From contig CAMNJK010000111.1 in assembly GCA_946541435.1 (NCBI GenBank), positions 1 through 5,739 of the forward strand: a stretch of 5,739 nt of DNA. Direction: 5' to 3'. The notes beneath the pieces are model-generated. The model saw only the letters and a list, made by a program, of their open reading frames with translations. It had not been told where the DNA came from and did no database searches. Made by a program: the position numbers and the translations under genes. How positions within the stretch are numbered: the stretch's first letter is position 1; every line of letters begins with the position of its first letter. Positions 1 through 5,524 of the stretch are shown here, one piece after another. Source of the stretch: an uncultured Bacillota bacterium. GTDB lineage: Bacteria; Bacillota; Clostridia; Peptostreptococcales; Anaerovoracaceae.

Positions 1-18
1 CAACACCTGATTTGTCGC

Positions 19-384
19 TCAGACGGTCAGCACGTGCCTGCCGCTCTGCATCAGCTCTGTCAGCTTCTGTCCCCAGCGGATGACTTCCACACCCATCTGC
101 TCCAGACCTTCTGTTGTCCCGAGATTGCGGGCGCAGCTTAAGCAGGCCGAGAATTCCACGCCCACATCGCGGGCGTTATCCATCTCAAAACGGACGGCGG
201 CATTCTCGAGCACCAGCTTTTGCGGGGTCCCCCAGAGGATCACGGTGACCTTGTCCCACCAGTCGTTCAGGAGGGAATTCGTCGCGTACATCATCACCAT
301 ATGCTCCGCTGTGACCGGATCTCCGTTGGTCCAGAGGATGTGCAGGTGTCTGTCAGTAACTTCACTGACCTGATTGAATGACAT
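19..384 (-). CDS. DsrE-family protein (small cysteine-containing sulfur-relay-like protein)
   Basis: The 121-residue protein has the size and layout of the DsrE/DsrF-like fold. A strand (LHILWTN, residues 14-20) leads to a helix, then a second strand (VTVILWG, 46-52). A cysteine pair in CLSCARNLG (C81 and C84) follows, and the C-terminal part GVEVIRWGQKLTEL ends in HVLTV. In the family this cysteine region lies before the GVEV strand, and in characterised members a cysteine there carries persulfide sulfur. Many stand-alone members have no known substrate, so the exact role is open. There is no signal peptide or membrane segment, so it is probably cytoplasmic. The ATG start is well supported by AAAGGAG six bases upstream. 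It lies 23 bp after the ClC gene and is probably the last visible gene of that operon; only 18 bp of downstream sequence is in the window. The family call is firm; the function is not. Confidence 0.82.
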   Translation of the reverse strand: MSFNQVSEVTDRHLHILWTNGDPVTAEHMVMMYATNSLLNDWWDKVTVILWGTPQKLVLENAAVRFEMDNARDVGVEFSACLSCARNLGTTEGLEQMGVEVIRWGQKLTELMQSGRHVLTV

Positions 385-390
385 AAGTTG

Positions 391-397
391 CTCCTTT
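391..397 (-). promoter_or_regulatory. Ribosome binding site of the DsrE-family gene
   Basis: The minus strand reads AAAGGAG here, six bases before the ATG at 382-384. It is one of the two strongest Shine-Dalgarno sites in the window, which suggests this last gene is translated efficiently and independently of the ClC gene ending at 408. Confidence 0.8.
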
Positions 398-407
398 CAT
401 GCGGCGA

Positions 408-1739
408 TCACCGGCCGAAGGTCTTCCCCGCCCCTCCGGATAGGAATGGGGACGGGATCTTCGATACCGCGAAGGCCGCCACCGCGATGGGAAGAATATA
501 TGATACCGGAAAACACAGCAGCAGCACTGCGATGACTGCCAACGGCTTTCGTATGTGATACCCGTAGAGGGAAGCGATCACCACTGCAGCGGCGAAGGCG
601 CCATCCATTCCCGTGATCAATGCGAATGCATATCCGACGCACGCTCCGGAATAGATCAGCGGGAAGATGCTCCCGCCCCGCCATCCGAAGTTGATGCACA
701 CGCTGACGAGGAAGAGTTTGAACACAGCGGTCAGAAGAAGTTCCGAGACCGTGCAGGTCTGCCACCGGGTGACCAGTTCACCTAACTGTTCCTCTCCGGA
801 GAACATGACCGTCGGGATGTAAAAACCGCATACTGCCATGAGCGCGGCGGGGATCTGGCAGCTGATCATGGGATGCGGCAGGAGCCGCCTGCCCAGCTTT
901 TGCGTGATCCGATCCACCAGATGGTAATACAGAGAAAAAAGCATGCCGATCGCCAGCAGCGGGATGAACCACTTCCACTGGCTGAGACCGACGTCATGGA
1001 CGAAGGTGAACCGCGGCAGGCCGTTTTCCGCGCCATAGATCCGGTTTGACAGGGCGATTGCCAGCATGCCGCCGGCCACACCGAAACAATAAATGATGAT
1101 TCGCGCCCTTTTACTGACCAGTTTGGTCCGGTAGTGTTCCGTTCCATCTCCGGGATCCGGCTCGAGATTCTGCGCGATCCCAAAGAGCGGGGCATGAAAA
1201 ATGGCGCCCAGAGCCGCTGCCAGACCGGTCTCTGCCAGCGCAGCCAGCTGATCGCCTCTGCATTTCAGCTGGTCGCCGACCCAGCAGCAGAGACCGGCGG
1301 CGATGCCGGTCAGACCCGCTTCGGGGCCAAGGGCGGCGCCGAAAACCAGGGGCAGCAAGGCAGCCACCGCCAGCAAAGGCAGCCTGTCATAAGGATATCC
1401 GCCCTTCTGCCTGATCCTGCCCAGTACCTGCTCCATTTCATCCGGAAGCGGACCCCACCGGCGCCGGATCAGCCCGATCAGAAGTCCTCCGATGGCGCAG
1501 ACTGCAAGATGGTATATGAGGGAATCCTCCGCCCCCAAATAAAAAGGCAGCCAGATCCATAGGGCATGGATACCAAGGGACATGATTCTGAGGATGATCC
1601 AGATCAGGGCCCCGCTGGCAAAGCCCAGCAGCAGCCCTATGATACAGATCGTCATGACGCCCAGTTTCCTCTGCCCATCTGTCAGATGACTGGTATTCCG
1701 GAGGATCTCCGGCTCTTTTGGATTCTTCTGCCTTTTCAT
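408..1739 (-). CDS. Divergent ClC-family chloride channel / anion transporter
   Basis: This 443-residue protein is hydrophobic over most of its length, with many predicted membrane helices, as in ClC proteins. Family landmarks appear in order: GPLPDEM (96-102), where model ClCs have GSGIPE; LGPEAG (137-142), the GREGP position, keeping the gating glutamate as E140; FHAPLFGI (181-188); GWRGGSIFP (352-360), the GGxFxP anion motif; and HIRKPLAVIAV followed by ILPIAVAA (395-422), which matches the late helices. There is no C-terminal CBS pair. Compared with the E. coli exchanger, the serine loop is altered, the internal proton glutamate position holds P194 (with E193 just before it) and the conserved tyrosine near the C-terminus is not evident. 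It probably moves an anion across the inner membrane; whether as channel or exchanger, and for which ion, cannot be told. The first ATG has a poor ribosome site; Met29, just before the first helix, is an alternative start with AGAGGA 11 bases upstream. The gene follows the flavin reductase gene by 26 bp. Confidence 0.85.
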   Translation of the reverse strand: MKRQKNPKEPEILRNTSHLTDGQRKLGVMTICIIGLLLGFASGALIWIILRIMSLGIHALWIWLPFYLGAEDSLIYHLAVCAIGGLLIGLIRRRWGPLPDEMEQVLGRIRQKGGYPYDRLPLLAVAALLPLVFGAALGPEAGLTGIAAGLCCWVGDQLKCRGDQLAALAETGLAAALGAIFHAPLFGIAQNLEPDPGDGTEHYRTKLVSKRARIIIYCFGVAGGMLAIALSNRIYGAENGLPRFTFVHDVGLSQWKWFIPLLAIGMLFSLYYHLVDRITQKLGRRLLPHPMISCQIPAALMAVCGFYIPTVMFSGEEQLGELVTRWQTCTVSELLLTAVFKLFLVSVCINFGWRGGSIFPLIYSGACVGYAFALITGMDGAFAAAVVIASLYGYHIRKPLAVIAVLLLCFPVSYILPIAVAAFAVSKIPSPFLSGGAGKTFGR

Positions 1740-1765
1740 CAGTCAATGTTATTGCTGTTTTCGGA

Positions 1766-2518
1766 TCACTCTTTCGGGAGGATCATGGACTCTGCCGCCC
1801 CGCCGATCTCATCCGCCAGCTCCTTCAGTGGCTCCACGATATCAACATGCTCCGGCACCACCATCTCTTCTGTGGCGCCATCGATCTTGTCGATCAGTGA
1901 ACCAATGAGACCGTGGCCATGCTTTTTCGCTTTCTTCTGCAGTTCTTCCAGACTGCTGTGCTCCAGCTTGTGGCCATCAGAGTAGGCCTTGCCCACATAT
2001 TCGCCGAAGCGATAGTAGTTCTTGTTGGGGGAATCGTAGATGAGAGGATCCAGACGACGTACATCGATGTTGCCGTCCCCGTCCAGAGCCGCTTCATCCA
2101 CGCTGATGTTCACCACTTCACCCACCAGGATGTGAGAATCCTCATCATAACTGATCACTTCGCATTCCAGGGCCATCTTCAGTTCTTCGATGATGGGAGC
2201 ATTCACATGCTCGCTTTTGACCGCGTGAAAGCCAGCCTTTGCAAACTTGTCCGGCTCGTCATTTCCGGAAACGACACCCACGTAATCGCACTGGATCTCG
2301 TGGGGAGCATCGCCGATGCTCACTGTAAATGCTCCCGTGTCTCTGACCGCCTCCACCGTCTTGTGCCGCGGGCCCACACAGAGGCTGACCTGCGTCCTGC
2401 CGGATACCGCGCCCCAGGCGGCGTTCATGCACTGGGGCTTTCCTTCCCTGTCATAAGCTGCCAGGATCAGGACCGGCATGGGGAACAGAAATGATTTGCC
2501 TGTAATATTCTTTCTCAC
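1766..2518 (-). CDS. Flavin reductase-like FMN-binding protein with C-terminal extension
   Basis: Residues 1-182 match the flavin reductase-like (split-barrel FMN-binding) family. Landmarks are FPMPVLILAAYD (12-23), MNAAWGAVSG (31-40), TGAFTVSI (61-68), DYVGVVSGNDEPDKF (78-92), ALECEV (116-121), HILVGEV (129-135) and PLIYDSPNKNYYRFGE (158-173). Clostridial relatives usually end soon after the following GKA motif. Such proteins bind FMN and use it for NAD(P)H-dependent reduction or electron relay in the cytoplasm; the partner is unknown here. The protein continues about 68 residues further as a charged, probably helical tail with two similar 18-residue units (207-224 and 233-250). The start is GTG, chosen because an AGAGAGGAG site lies ten bases upstream and no in-frame ATG precedes the conserved N-terminus. 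It follows the small secreted protein gene by 35 bp and precedes the ClC gene by 26 bp, so co-transcription is likely. Confidence 0.88.
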   Translation of the reverse strand: MRKNITGKSFLFPMPVLILAAYDREGKPQCMNAAWGAVSGRTQVSLCVGPRHKTVEAVRDTGAFTVSIGDAPHEIQCDYVGVVSGNDEPDKFAKAGFHAVKSEHVNAPIIEELKMALECEVISYDEDSHILVGEVVNISVDEAALDGDGNIDVRRLDPLIYDSPNKNYYRFGEYVGKAYSDGHKLEHSSLEELQKKAKKHGHGLIGSLIDKIDGATEEMVVPEHVDIVEPLKELADEIGGAAESMILPKE

Positions 2519-2528
2519 GTTTAATTGT

Positions 2529-2537
2529 CTCCTCTCT
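2529..2537 (-). promoter_or_regulatory. Ribosome binding site deciding a GTG start
   Basis: The minus strand reads AGAGAGGAG, ten bases before the GTG codon at 2516-2518. It supports the non-ATG start of the flavin reductase-like gene. The site lies in the 35-bp gap after the upstream small gene. Confidence 0.65.
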
Positions 2538-2553
2538 GAATCTGAAATGATAC

Positions 2554-2796
2554 TTATCTGTAACTGTCACGACCACCGCCTTCCAGAGGCTTGGAATCCC
2601 CCGTCAGAAGGCTGTCGTCAAAGATATAGGTGTCTGTCAGGTCCTCTCCGACCTCATGGGTACCGAACCAGTAGACCCCCCTGGTCTGTGTCTGCGCCGC
2701 GTCCGTGTCCGGCTCTGCCGAGACCGCCGCGGGCAGCGCAAAAATCAAAGCGACGGCGAAGGCCGCGCTCAGGATCATGGCTATCCTCTTCTTCAT
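2554..2796 (-). CDS. Small secreted protein, possibly the N-terminal stub of a larger exported protein
   Basis: The 80-residue product starts with a clear Sec signal peptide: MKKR, a hydrophobic core from about residue 7 to 22, and a likely signal peptidase I site after AVSA (residue 27). The remaining 53 residues include GVYWFGTHEVGEDLTDTY and FDDSLLTGDS, then an abrupt GGGRDSYR end. The mature part is acidic and contains no cysteines or complete domain. The FDDSLL-type stretch loosely recalls the region just after the signal peptide in larger exported clostridial hydrolases, so this may be a truncated gene; that resemblance is from memory and weak. The first ATG has only a poor ribosome site (AGAGAAG touching the codon). 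Met7 has AGAGG six bases upstream, but starting there would remove the basic n-region of the signal peptide. It has its own likely promoter upstream and probably leads the downstream operon. No function assigned. Confidence 0.55.
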   Translation of the reverse strand: MKKRIAMILSAAFAVALIFALPAAVSAEPDTDAAQTQTRGVYWFGTHEVGEDLTDTYIFDDSLLTGDSKPLEGGGRDSYR

Positions 2797-2845
2797 CTTC
2801 TCTACTACTTCATTGCAAATAGCTTGTCGTCAAAAAATCACAAAT

Positions 2846-2854
2846 ATTATACCA
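2846..2854 (-). promoter_or_regulatory. Extended -10 promoter for the secreted protein-flavin reductase-ClC-DsrE cluster
   Basis: The minus strand reads TGGTATAAT: a consensus TATAAT at 2846-2851 with the TGn extension at 2852-2854. No good TTGACA-like hexamer is present at 16-18 bp spacing, which fits an extended -10 promoter of the housekeeping sigma factor. Transcription would begin near 2839, giving a leader of roughly 43 bases before the ATG at 2794-2796. It sits in the only sizeable spacer (109 bp) between the two groups of genes. Judged by eye from the consensus match alone. Confidence 0.55.
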
Positions 2855-2905
2855 TTGAACAGCGCACCGCAGTTACATCTTTTTTGTATACATGCCGGGT
2901 CCGGT

Positions 2906-4222
2906 TTATGCCCGGTTCCGAAACCAGCGCCCCTTCGTGAACAGATAGCAGAGGGGCATGATGTACAGATAACAGGAATAAGGAATAGCGCCGATCCCCA
3001 CTCCGAAAAACTTCAGGGGCACGCTGCAGGCAATGCACCAGGGGATCAGTCCCACCATGACGATCAGGGTGTTCTCGATATCCAGGGCCAGCTCCTGCCG
3101 GCTTCCCCCGGTCTCGAGGTAGGGACGGGTCATCAGATCGTTGCACATCAGGGTGGCGATGGTCTGATTGCAGAAGACCACACTGCTCAGGGTCCCCACC
3201 GCCAGGGTCATCAGAAACCTTCCAAACCGGCTGCATCCCCGCACCAGCGGCTCCTGGATCTCCCGCAGCATATCTGTTCCGCTGAAAATACCCGAATAGG
3301 CGCAGGAAATCACCAGGATCCCCGCGATCTCCAGCATGGACACCAGGCCGCCGCCGTCCAGGATCGCTCCCAGGCCCTCTCCGCTGCTGTGGTATCCCAG
3401 GAAGCAGGTGCCGATCACCTGCAGCAGGGGCACCCCCTGCACCAGCCAGGCCACCAGGACCGCGCTGACGATGCTGATCCCGATGGACGCGATCACCCCC
3501 ACCTTAAGCAAAGGCAGGAGAAGCATGAGCGCCGCAGGCAGAAATGCCCAAAGAGAAAGAGAAAACTCCTCCTCAAAAGCCGCCACGATCTTCGGATCCA
3601 CAGCTTCGATGGGATGTGTTACAGAAAGAAATGCATAGATGGCGCAGGTGATCAGAAGGGGCAGCAGTCCCGTCCGCATCATGAGGCGCACATTGGTCAT
3701 GATCTCCGTTTTGGTGACCCCTGCCACCATATTGGCGCTGGAGGAGACCGGAGAACCCCGGTCGCCGAAATAAATGCCGGACATGAGCACCCCCGCCGTC
3801 AGCACCGGGTCCACCCCGCCGCTTCTGGCCAGGGCCATGAAGATGACCCCCAGGGTCCCCGCCACGCCAAAAGATGTTCCGATGGCATAGCTGAGCAGGG
3901 CCGACAGCAGATAAGTGATCAGCAAAAACAAAGGCGGCACGATGACTTTCATGCCGTAATAAACAAAAACCGTGATGGTTCCGGACACCCGCCAGGCCGC
4001 CGTGATGAAGCCGATGATCAGCATCACCTCGATCACCACCAGAGAATCCTTGATGGAGCCTGCGCTCCAGGCGGCAAGCTGCCTGAGGGCAAAGCCTTTT
4101 CTAAGGCCCAGCCCTGTGAACAGGATCAGCCCCACCAGCAAAGGCAGGATCAGCGACAGATCCAGCGCCAGGGCCGCCACCATGCAGGCTATGAAAATGA
4201 GAAAGGCAATCACAAGTCCCAT
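2906..4222 (-). CDS. nhaC: NhaC-family Na+/H+ antiporter
   Basis: The 438-residue membrane protein carries landmarks of the NhaC antiporter family. These are SYAIGTSFGVAGTLG (111-125), then TAGVLMSGIYFGDRGSPVSSSAN (142-164), equivalent to the family GDxxSPxSDTTN signature. In the second half come GYHSSGEG (276-283) and FCNQTIATLM (350-359). About eleven hydrophobic segments are visible in a two-half arrangement, and the length is slightly shorter than many members. The family exchanges cytoplasmic Na+ for external H+ at the inner membrane, supporting pH and salt homeostasis; some relatives swap organic substrates instead, so the ion is inferred. The usual aspartate after SPxS is serine here (SSSAN), as I recall for a subgroup of Firmicute homologues. 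The ATG lies three bases after the ybaK stop, with its AGAAGGA site inside ybaK, indicating translational coupling. No convincing terminator follows the gene. Confidence 0.87.
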   Translation of the reverse strand: MGLVIAFLIFIACMVAALALDLSLILPLLVGLILFTGLGLRKGFALRQLAAWSAGSIKDSLVVIEVMLIIGFITAAWRVSGTITVFVYYGMKVIVPPLFLLITYLLSALLSYAIGTSFGVAGTLGVIFMALARSGGVDPVLTAGVLMSGIYFGDRGSPVSSSANMVAGVTKTEIMTNVRLMMRTGLLPLLITCAIYAFLSVTHPIEAVDPKIVAAFEEEFSLSLWAFLPAALMLLLPLLKVGVIASIGISIVSAVLVAWLVQGVPLLQVIGTCFLGYHSSGEGLGAILDGGGLVSMLEIAGILVISCAYSGIFSGTDMLREIQEPLVRGCSRFGRFLMTLAVGTLSSVVFCNQTIATLMCNDLMTRPYLETGGSRQELALDIENTLIVMVGLIPWCIACSVPLKFFGVGIGAIPYSCYLYIMPLCYLFTKGRWFRNRA

Positions 4223-4225
4223 GAG

Positions 4226-4741
4226 CTATCGATCCTTCTCAACCGTCAGATCCGCCAGCTTCCCGCCCGTAACACGCAGCAGGTCCGTCACCGGAAGCTG
4301 CATCTGCAGCCCCACCTTGCCGCCGCTGACCAGGATGGTCTCCTGATCCCGGGCGGAAATGTGGATCGCCGTGGGGAATGGCTTCTTCATGCCCACCGGG
4401 GAGCATCCGCCCTTGATGTAGCCGGTGGTCTGGGTCAGCAGTTTCGACGGGAGCATCTCGATCTTCTTCTCACCGAAATGCTTTGCCGCCTTCTTCAGGT
4501 CCAGTTCCTCCGCCACGGGGATCACGCAGACATAATGCTCGCGGCTTCCGCCCACGGTGACCAGGGTCTTGAACACCTGATCCAGGTCCTGGCCCAGAGA
4601 TGTGGCCACAGAGACCCCGTCCAGAAAGCCTTCCGGGGCGTCATATTCAAACATGGTATATGGGATCCCTTCGGATTCCACGATCCGGACCGCATTGGTC
4701 TTATGTGTATTGCCGTTTTTGTTCTTGTTCTTCTTCGCCAT
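4226..4741 (-). CDS. ybaK: YbaK/EbsC-type Cys-tRNA(Pro) deacylase
   Basis: The 171-residue protein matches the YbaK family of trans-editing enzymes, which hydrolyse Cys-tRNA(Pro) mischarged by prolyl-tRNA synthetase. Visible landmarks are QVFKTLV (55-61), whose K58 corresponds to the catalytic lysine of the family; YVCVIPVAEELDLKKAAKHFG (70-90); and the hallmark TGYIKGGCSPVGMKK (106-120). The C-terminal part SGGKVGLQMQLPVTDLL (139-155) is also typical. The length is close to the family norm, apart from a short lysine- and asparagine-rich N-terminus (MAKKNKNKNGNTHK) that could help tRNA contact or be incidental. The enzyme acts in the cytoplasm. The ATG is the only plausible start, but its ribosome site is weak (AGAG four bases upstream, GGGA further away), so translation may depend on the gene before it, 21 bp upstream. 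It is followed at 3 bp by nhaC. The family call is strong; substrate specificity is by homology. Confidence 0.92.
   Translation of the reverse strand: MAKKNKNKNGNTHKTNAVRIVESEGIPYTMFEYDAPEGFLDGVSVATSLGQDLDQVFKTLVTVGGSREHYVCVIPVAEELDLKKAAKHFGEKKIEMLPSKLLTQTTGYIKGGCSPVGMKKPFPTAIHISARDQETILVSGGKVGLQMQLPVTDLLRVTGGKLADLTVEKDR
4233..4239 (-). promoter_or_regulatory. Ribosome binding site of nhaC inside the ybaK coding region
   Basis: The minus strand reads AGAAGGA ten bases before the nhaC ATG (4220-4222) and overlaps the last codons of ybaK. With the stop and start codons only three bases apart, this is the arrangement expected for translational coupling of the antiporter to the deacylase. Confidence 0.6.
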
Positions 4742-4762
4742 TTTTCTCTATCATTCCCTGTT

Positions 4763-5353
4763 TTATCGAACCTTGAAATATACCCCTAATTCGCCAGCCT
4801 TTGCCCGGCACTTCTCCAGCGCCTCCCGGCTGATGGCCCCGCTGACCACCGAAACCGCCACGTCGGGGACATACTTTTTCACGTCCTCGATGTACTTCAG
4901 CATGGCGTCGTAGGACTTCAGGCCGAACCTGGGATGGCAGAGGCGTTCATATCCCTCCGCGTCCGCCTCGTTCATGCTGATGGATACGGCGTCGATGACC
5001 CCTTCCAGATCCGGCGCAGTCTCCCGTTCCCAGATCAGGTCCGCCAGTCCGTTGGTATTGATCCGGATGGGCTTCCCGTAGGCGGCTTTGATATGACGGG
5101 CCAGTTCCAGAAGTTCCGGCAGCCGTTCGGTGGGCTCACCATAGCCGCAGAAGATCACCTCATCATAAGCGTTCACGTCCCACCTGCGCAGTTCCGCCTT
5201 CACCTCTTCCACCGAGGGGTCCCGGTCCAGGACCAGGGAATCCGCCGATCCAAGACTGTCCGTATAGTTTCGGATGCAGAACTCACACTGGTTGGGACAG
5301 CGGTTGGTCAGATTGATGTACAGACCGCCGAAATAATCATAAAGCACAGACAT
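4763..5353 (-). CDS. TatD-associated radical SAM protein
   Basis: The 196-residue protein opens with YINLTNRCPNQCEFCIRN, containing a CxxxCxxC cluster (C19, C23, C26) that binds the [4Fe-4S] cluster and S-adenosylmethionine. Further radical SAM landmarks are VIFCGYGEPTERL (66-78, the GGE-like SAM-binding strand), IRINTNGLADLI (97-108) and AVSISMNEADAEGY (122-135). The short length and the ending SGAISREALEKCRAKAGELGVYFKVR (in parts, residues 171-196) fit the compact family described as TatD family-associated radical SAM proteins, often found beside or fused to TatD nucleases. The chemical reaction is unknown. Here no TatD gene is adjacent: Hsp20 lies upstream and ybaK 21 bp downstream. Extra cysteines at 69, 139 and 182 could be structural or bind a second cofactor, but no full second cluster motif is seen. 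The ATG is decided by AAAGGAGG seven bases upstream. It is probably the first gene of the ybaK-nhaC operon. Confidence 0.88.
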   Translation of the reverse strand: MSVLYDYFGGLYINLTNRCPNQCEFCIRNYTDSLGSADSLVLDRDPSVEEVKAELRRWDVNAYDEVIFCGYGEPTERLPELLELARHIKAAYGKPIRINTNGLADLIWERETAPDLEGVIDAVSISMNEADAEGYERLCHPRFGLKSYDAMLKYIEDVKKYVPDVAVSVVSGAISREALEKCRAKAGELGVYFKVR

Positions 5354-5360
5354 AGCGGAA

Positions 5361-5368
5361 CCTCCTTT
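5361..5368 (-). promoter_or_regulatory. Ribosome binding site of the radical SAM gene
   Basis: The minus strand reads AAAGGAGG, an essentially perfect match to the 16S rRNA tail, seven bases before the ATG at 5351-5353. It fixes the start of the radical SAM gene. Confidence 0.85.
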
Positions 5369-5406
5369 GGATCACAGGCGCATCCCTGTCATTTCACTGC
5401 GGTTCT

Positions 5407-5415
5407 ATGATAACA
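5407..5415 (-). promoter_or_regulatory. Extended -10 promoter for the radical SAM-ybaK-nhaC operon
   Basis: The minus strand reads TGTTATCAT: a five-of-six match to TATAAT at 5407-5412 preceded by the TGn extension at 5413-5415. No TTGACA-like -35 is apparent at normal spacing. The predicted start point near 5400 gives a leader of about 47 bases that contains a small inverted repeat (ACAGG at 5374-5378 and CCTGT at 5385-5389). The -10 overlaps the end of the upstream terminator U-tract. Assigned by consensus match and position only. Confidence 0.4.
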
Positions 5416-5453
5416 CAAAAAAGAAACAGAGACCGCATTTTTCATGCGGCCTC
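5416..5453 (-). terminator. Rho-independent terminator of the Hsp20 gene
   Basis: On the minus strand a hairpin forms between GAGGCCGCAT and ATGCGGTCTC: nine pairs with one mismatch and a five-base loop (GAAAA, 5439-5443). It is followed by the T-rich run TGTTTCTTTTTTG. It stands about 70 bases after the Hsp20 stop codon, in the right orientation to end that transcript. The other strand lacks a T-run after the stem, so it acts in one direction. Confidence 0.85.
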
Positions 5454-5524
5454 CGGAAAGGAAGTTAGTCATTCAATTATGAAACTGTGAATGTGCAATG
5501 AAAGTCTGATTCTTTTGCCTGGAA

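Noticed and set aside
1134..1562. A 142-codon plus-strand frame inside the ClC gene
   Set aside because: Its composition (many Q, R, G, P) and lack of motifs indicate an antisense shadow.
1913..2494. A 193-codon plus-strand frame over the flavin reductase gene
   Set aside because: It is the shadow of a well-conserved minus-strand gene; no ribosome site or recognisable domain was seen.
2894..2916. A GC-rich hairpin (CCGGG and CCCGG) at the end of nhaC as a terminator
   Set aside because: On the transcribed strand it is followed by CATGTATACAAAAAAG, an A-run. There is no T-run, so it does not look like a Rho-independent terminator in either direction.
2705..4789. A 694-codon open frame on the plus strand
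   Set aside because: It lies antisense to nhaC, ybaK and part of the spacer. Its translation is rich in H, Q, D, R and P with no domain, typical of a mirror frame over a GC-rich membrane protein gene. The minus-strand proteins are clear family members.
5374..5389. Small inverted repeat ACAGG/CCTGT in the leader of the radical SAM gene as an operator or riboswitch
   Set aside because: Five base pairs around a six-base loop in a roughly 47-base leader is too short and common to call; it is mentioned only in the promoter entry.
5454..5524. The AT-richer stretch between the Hsp20 stop and its terminator as a small RNA or peptide gene
   Set aside because: No promoter, stable stem or reading frame with a ribosome site was seen; it reads as a 3' untranslated region.
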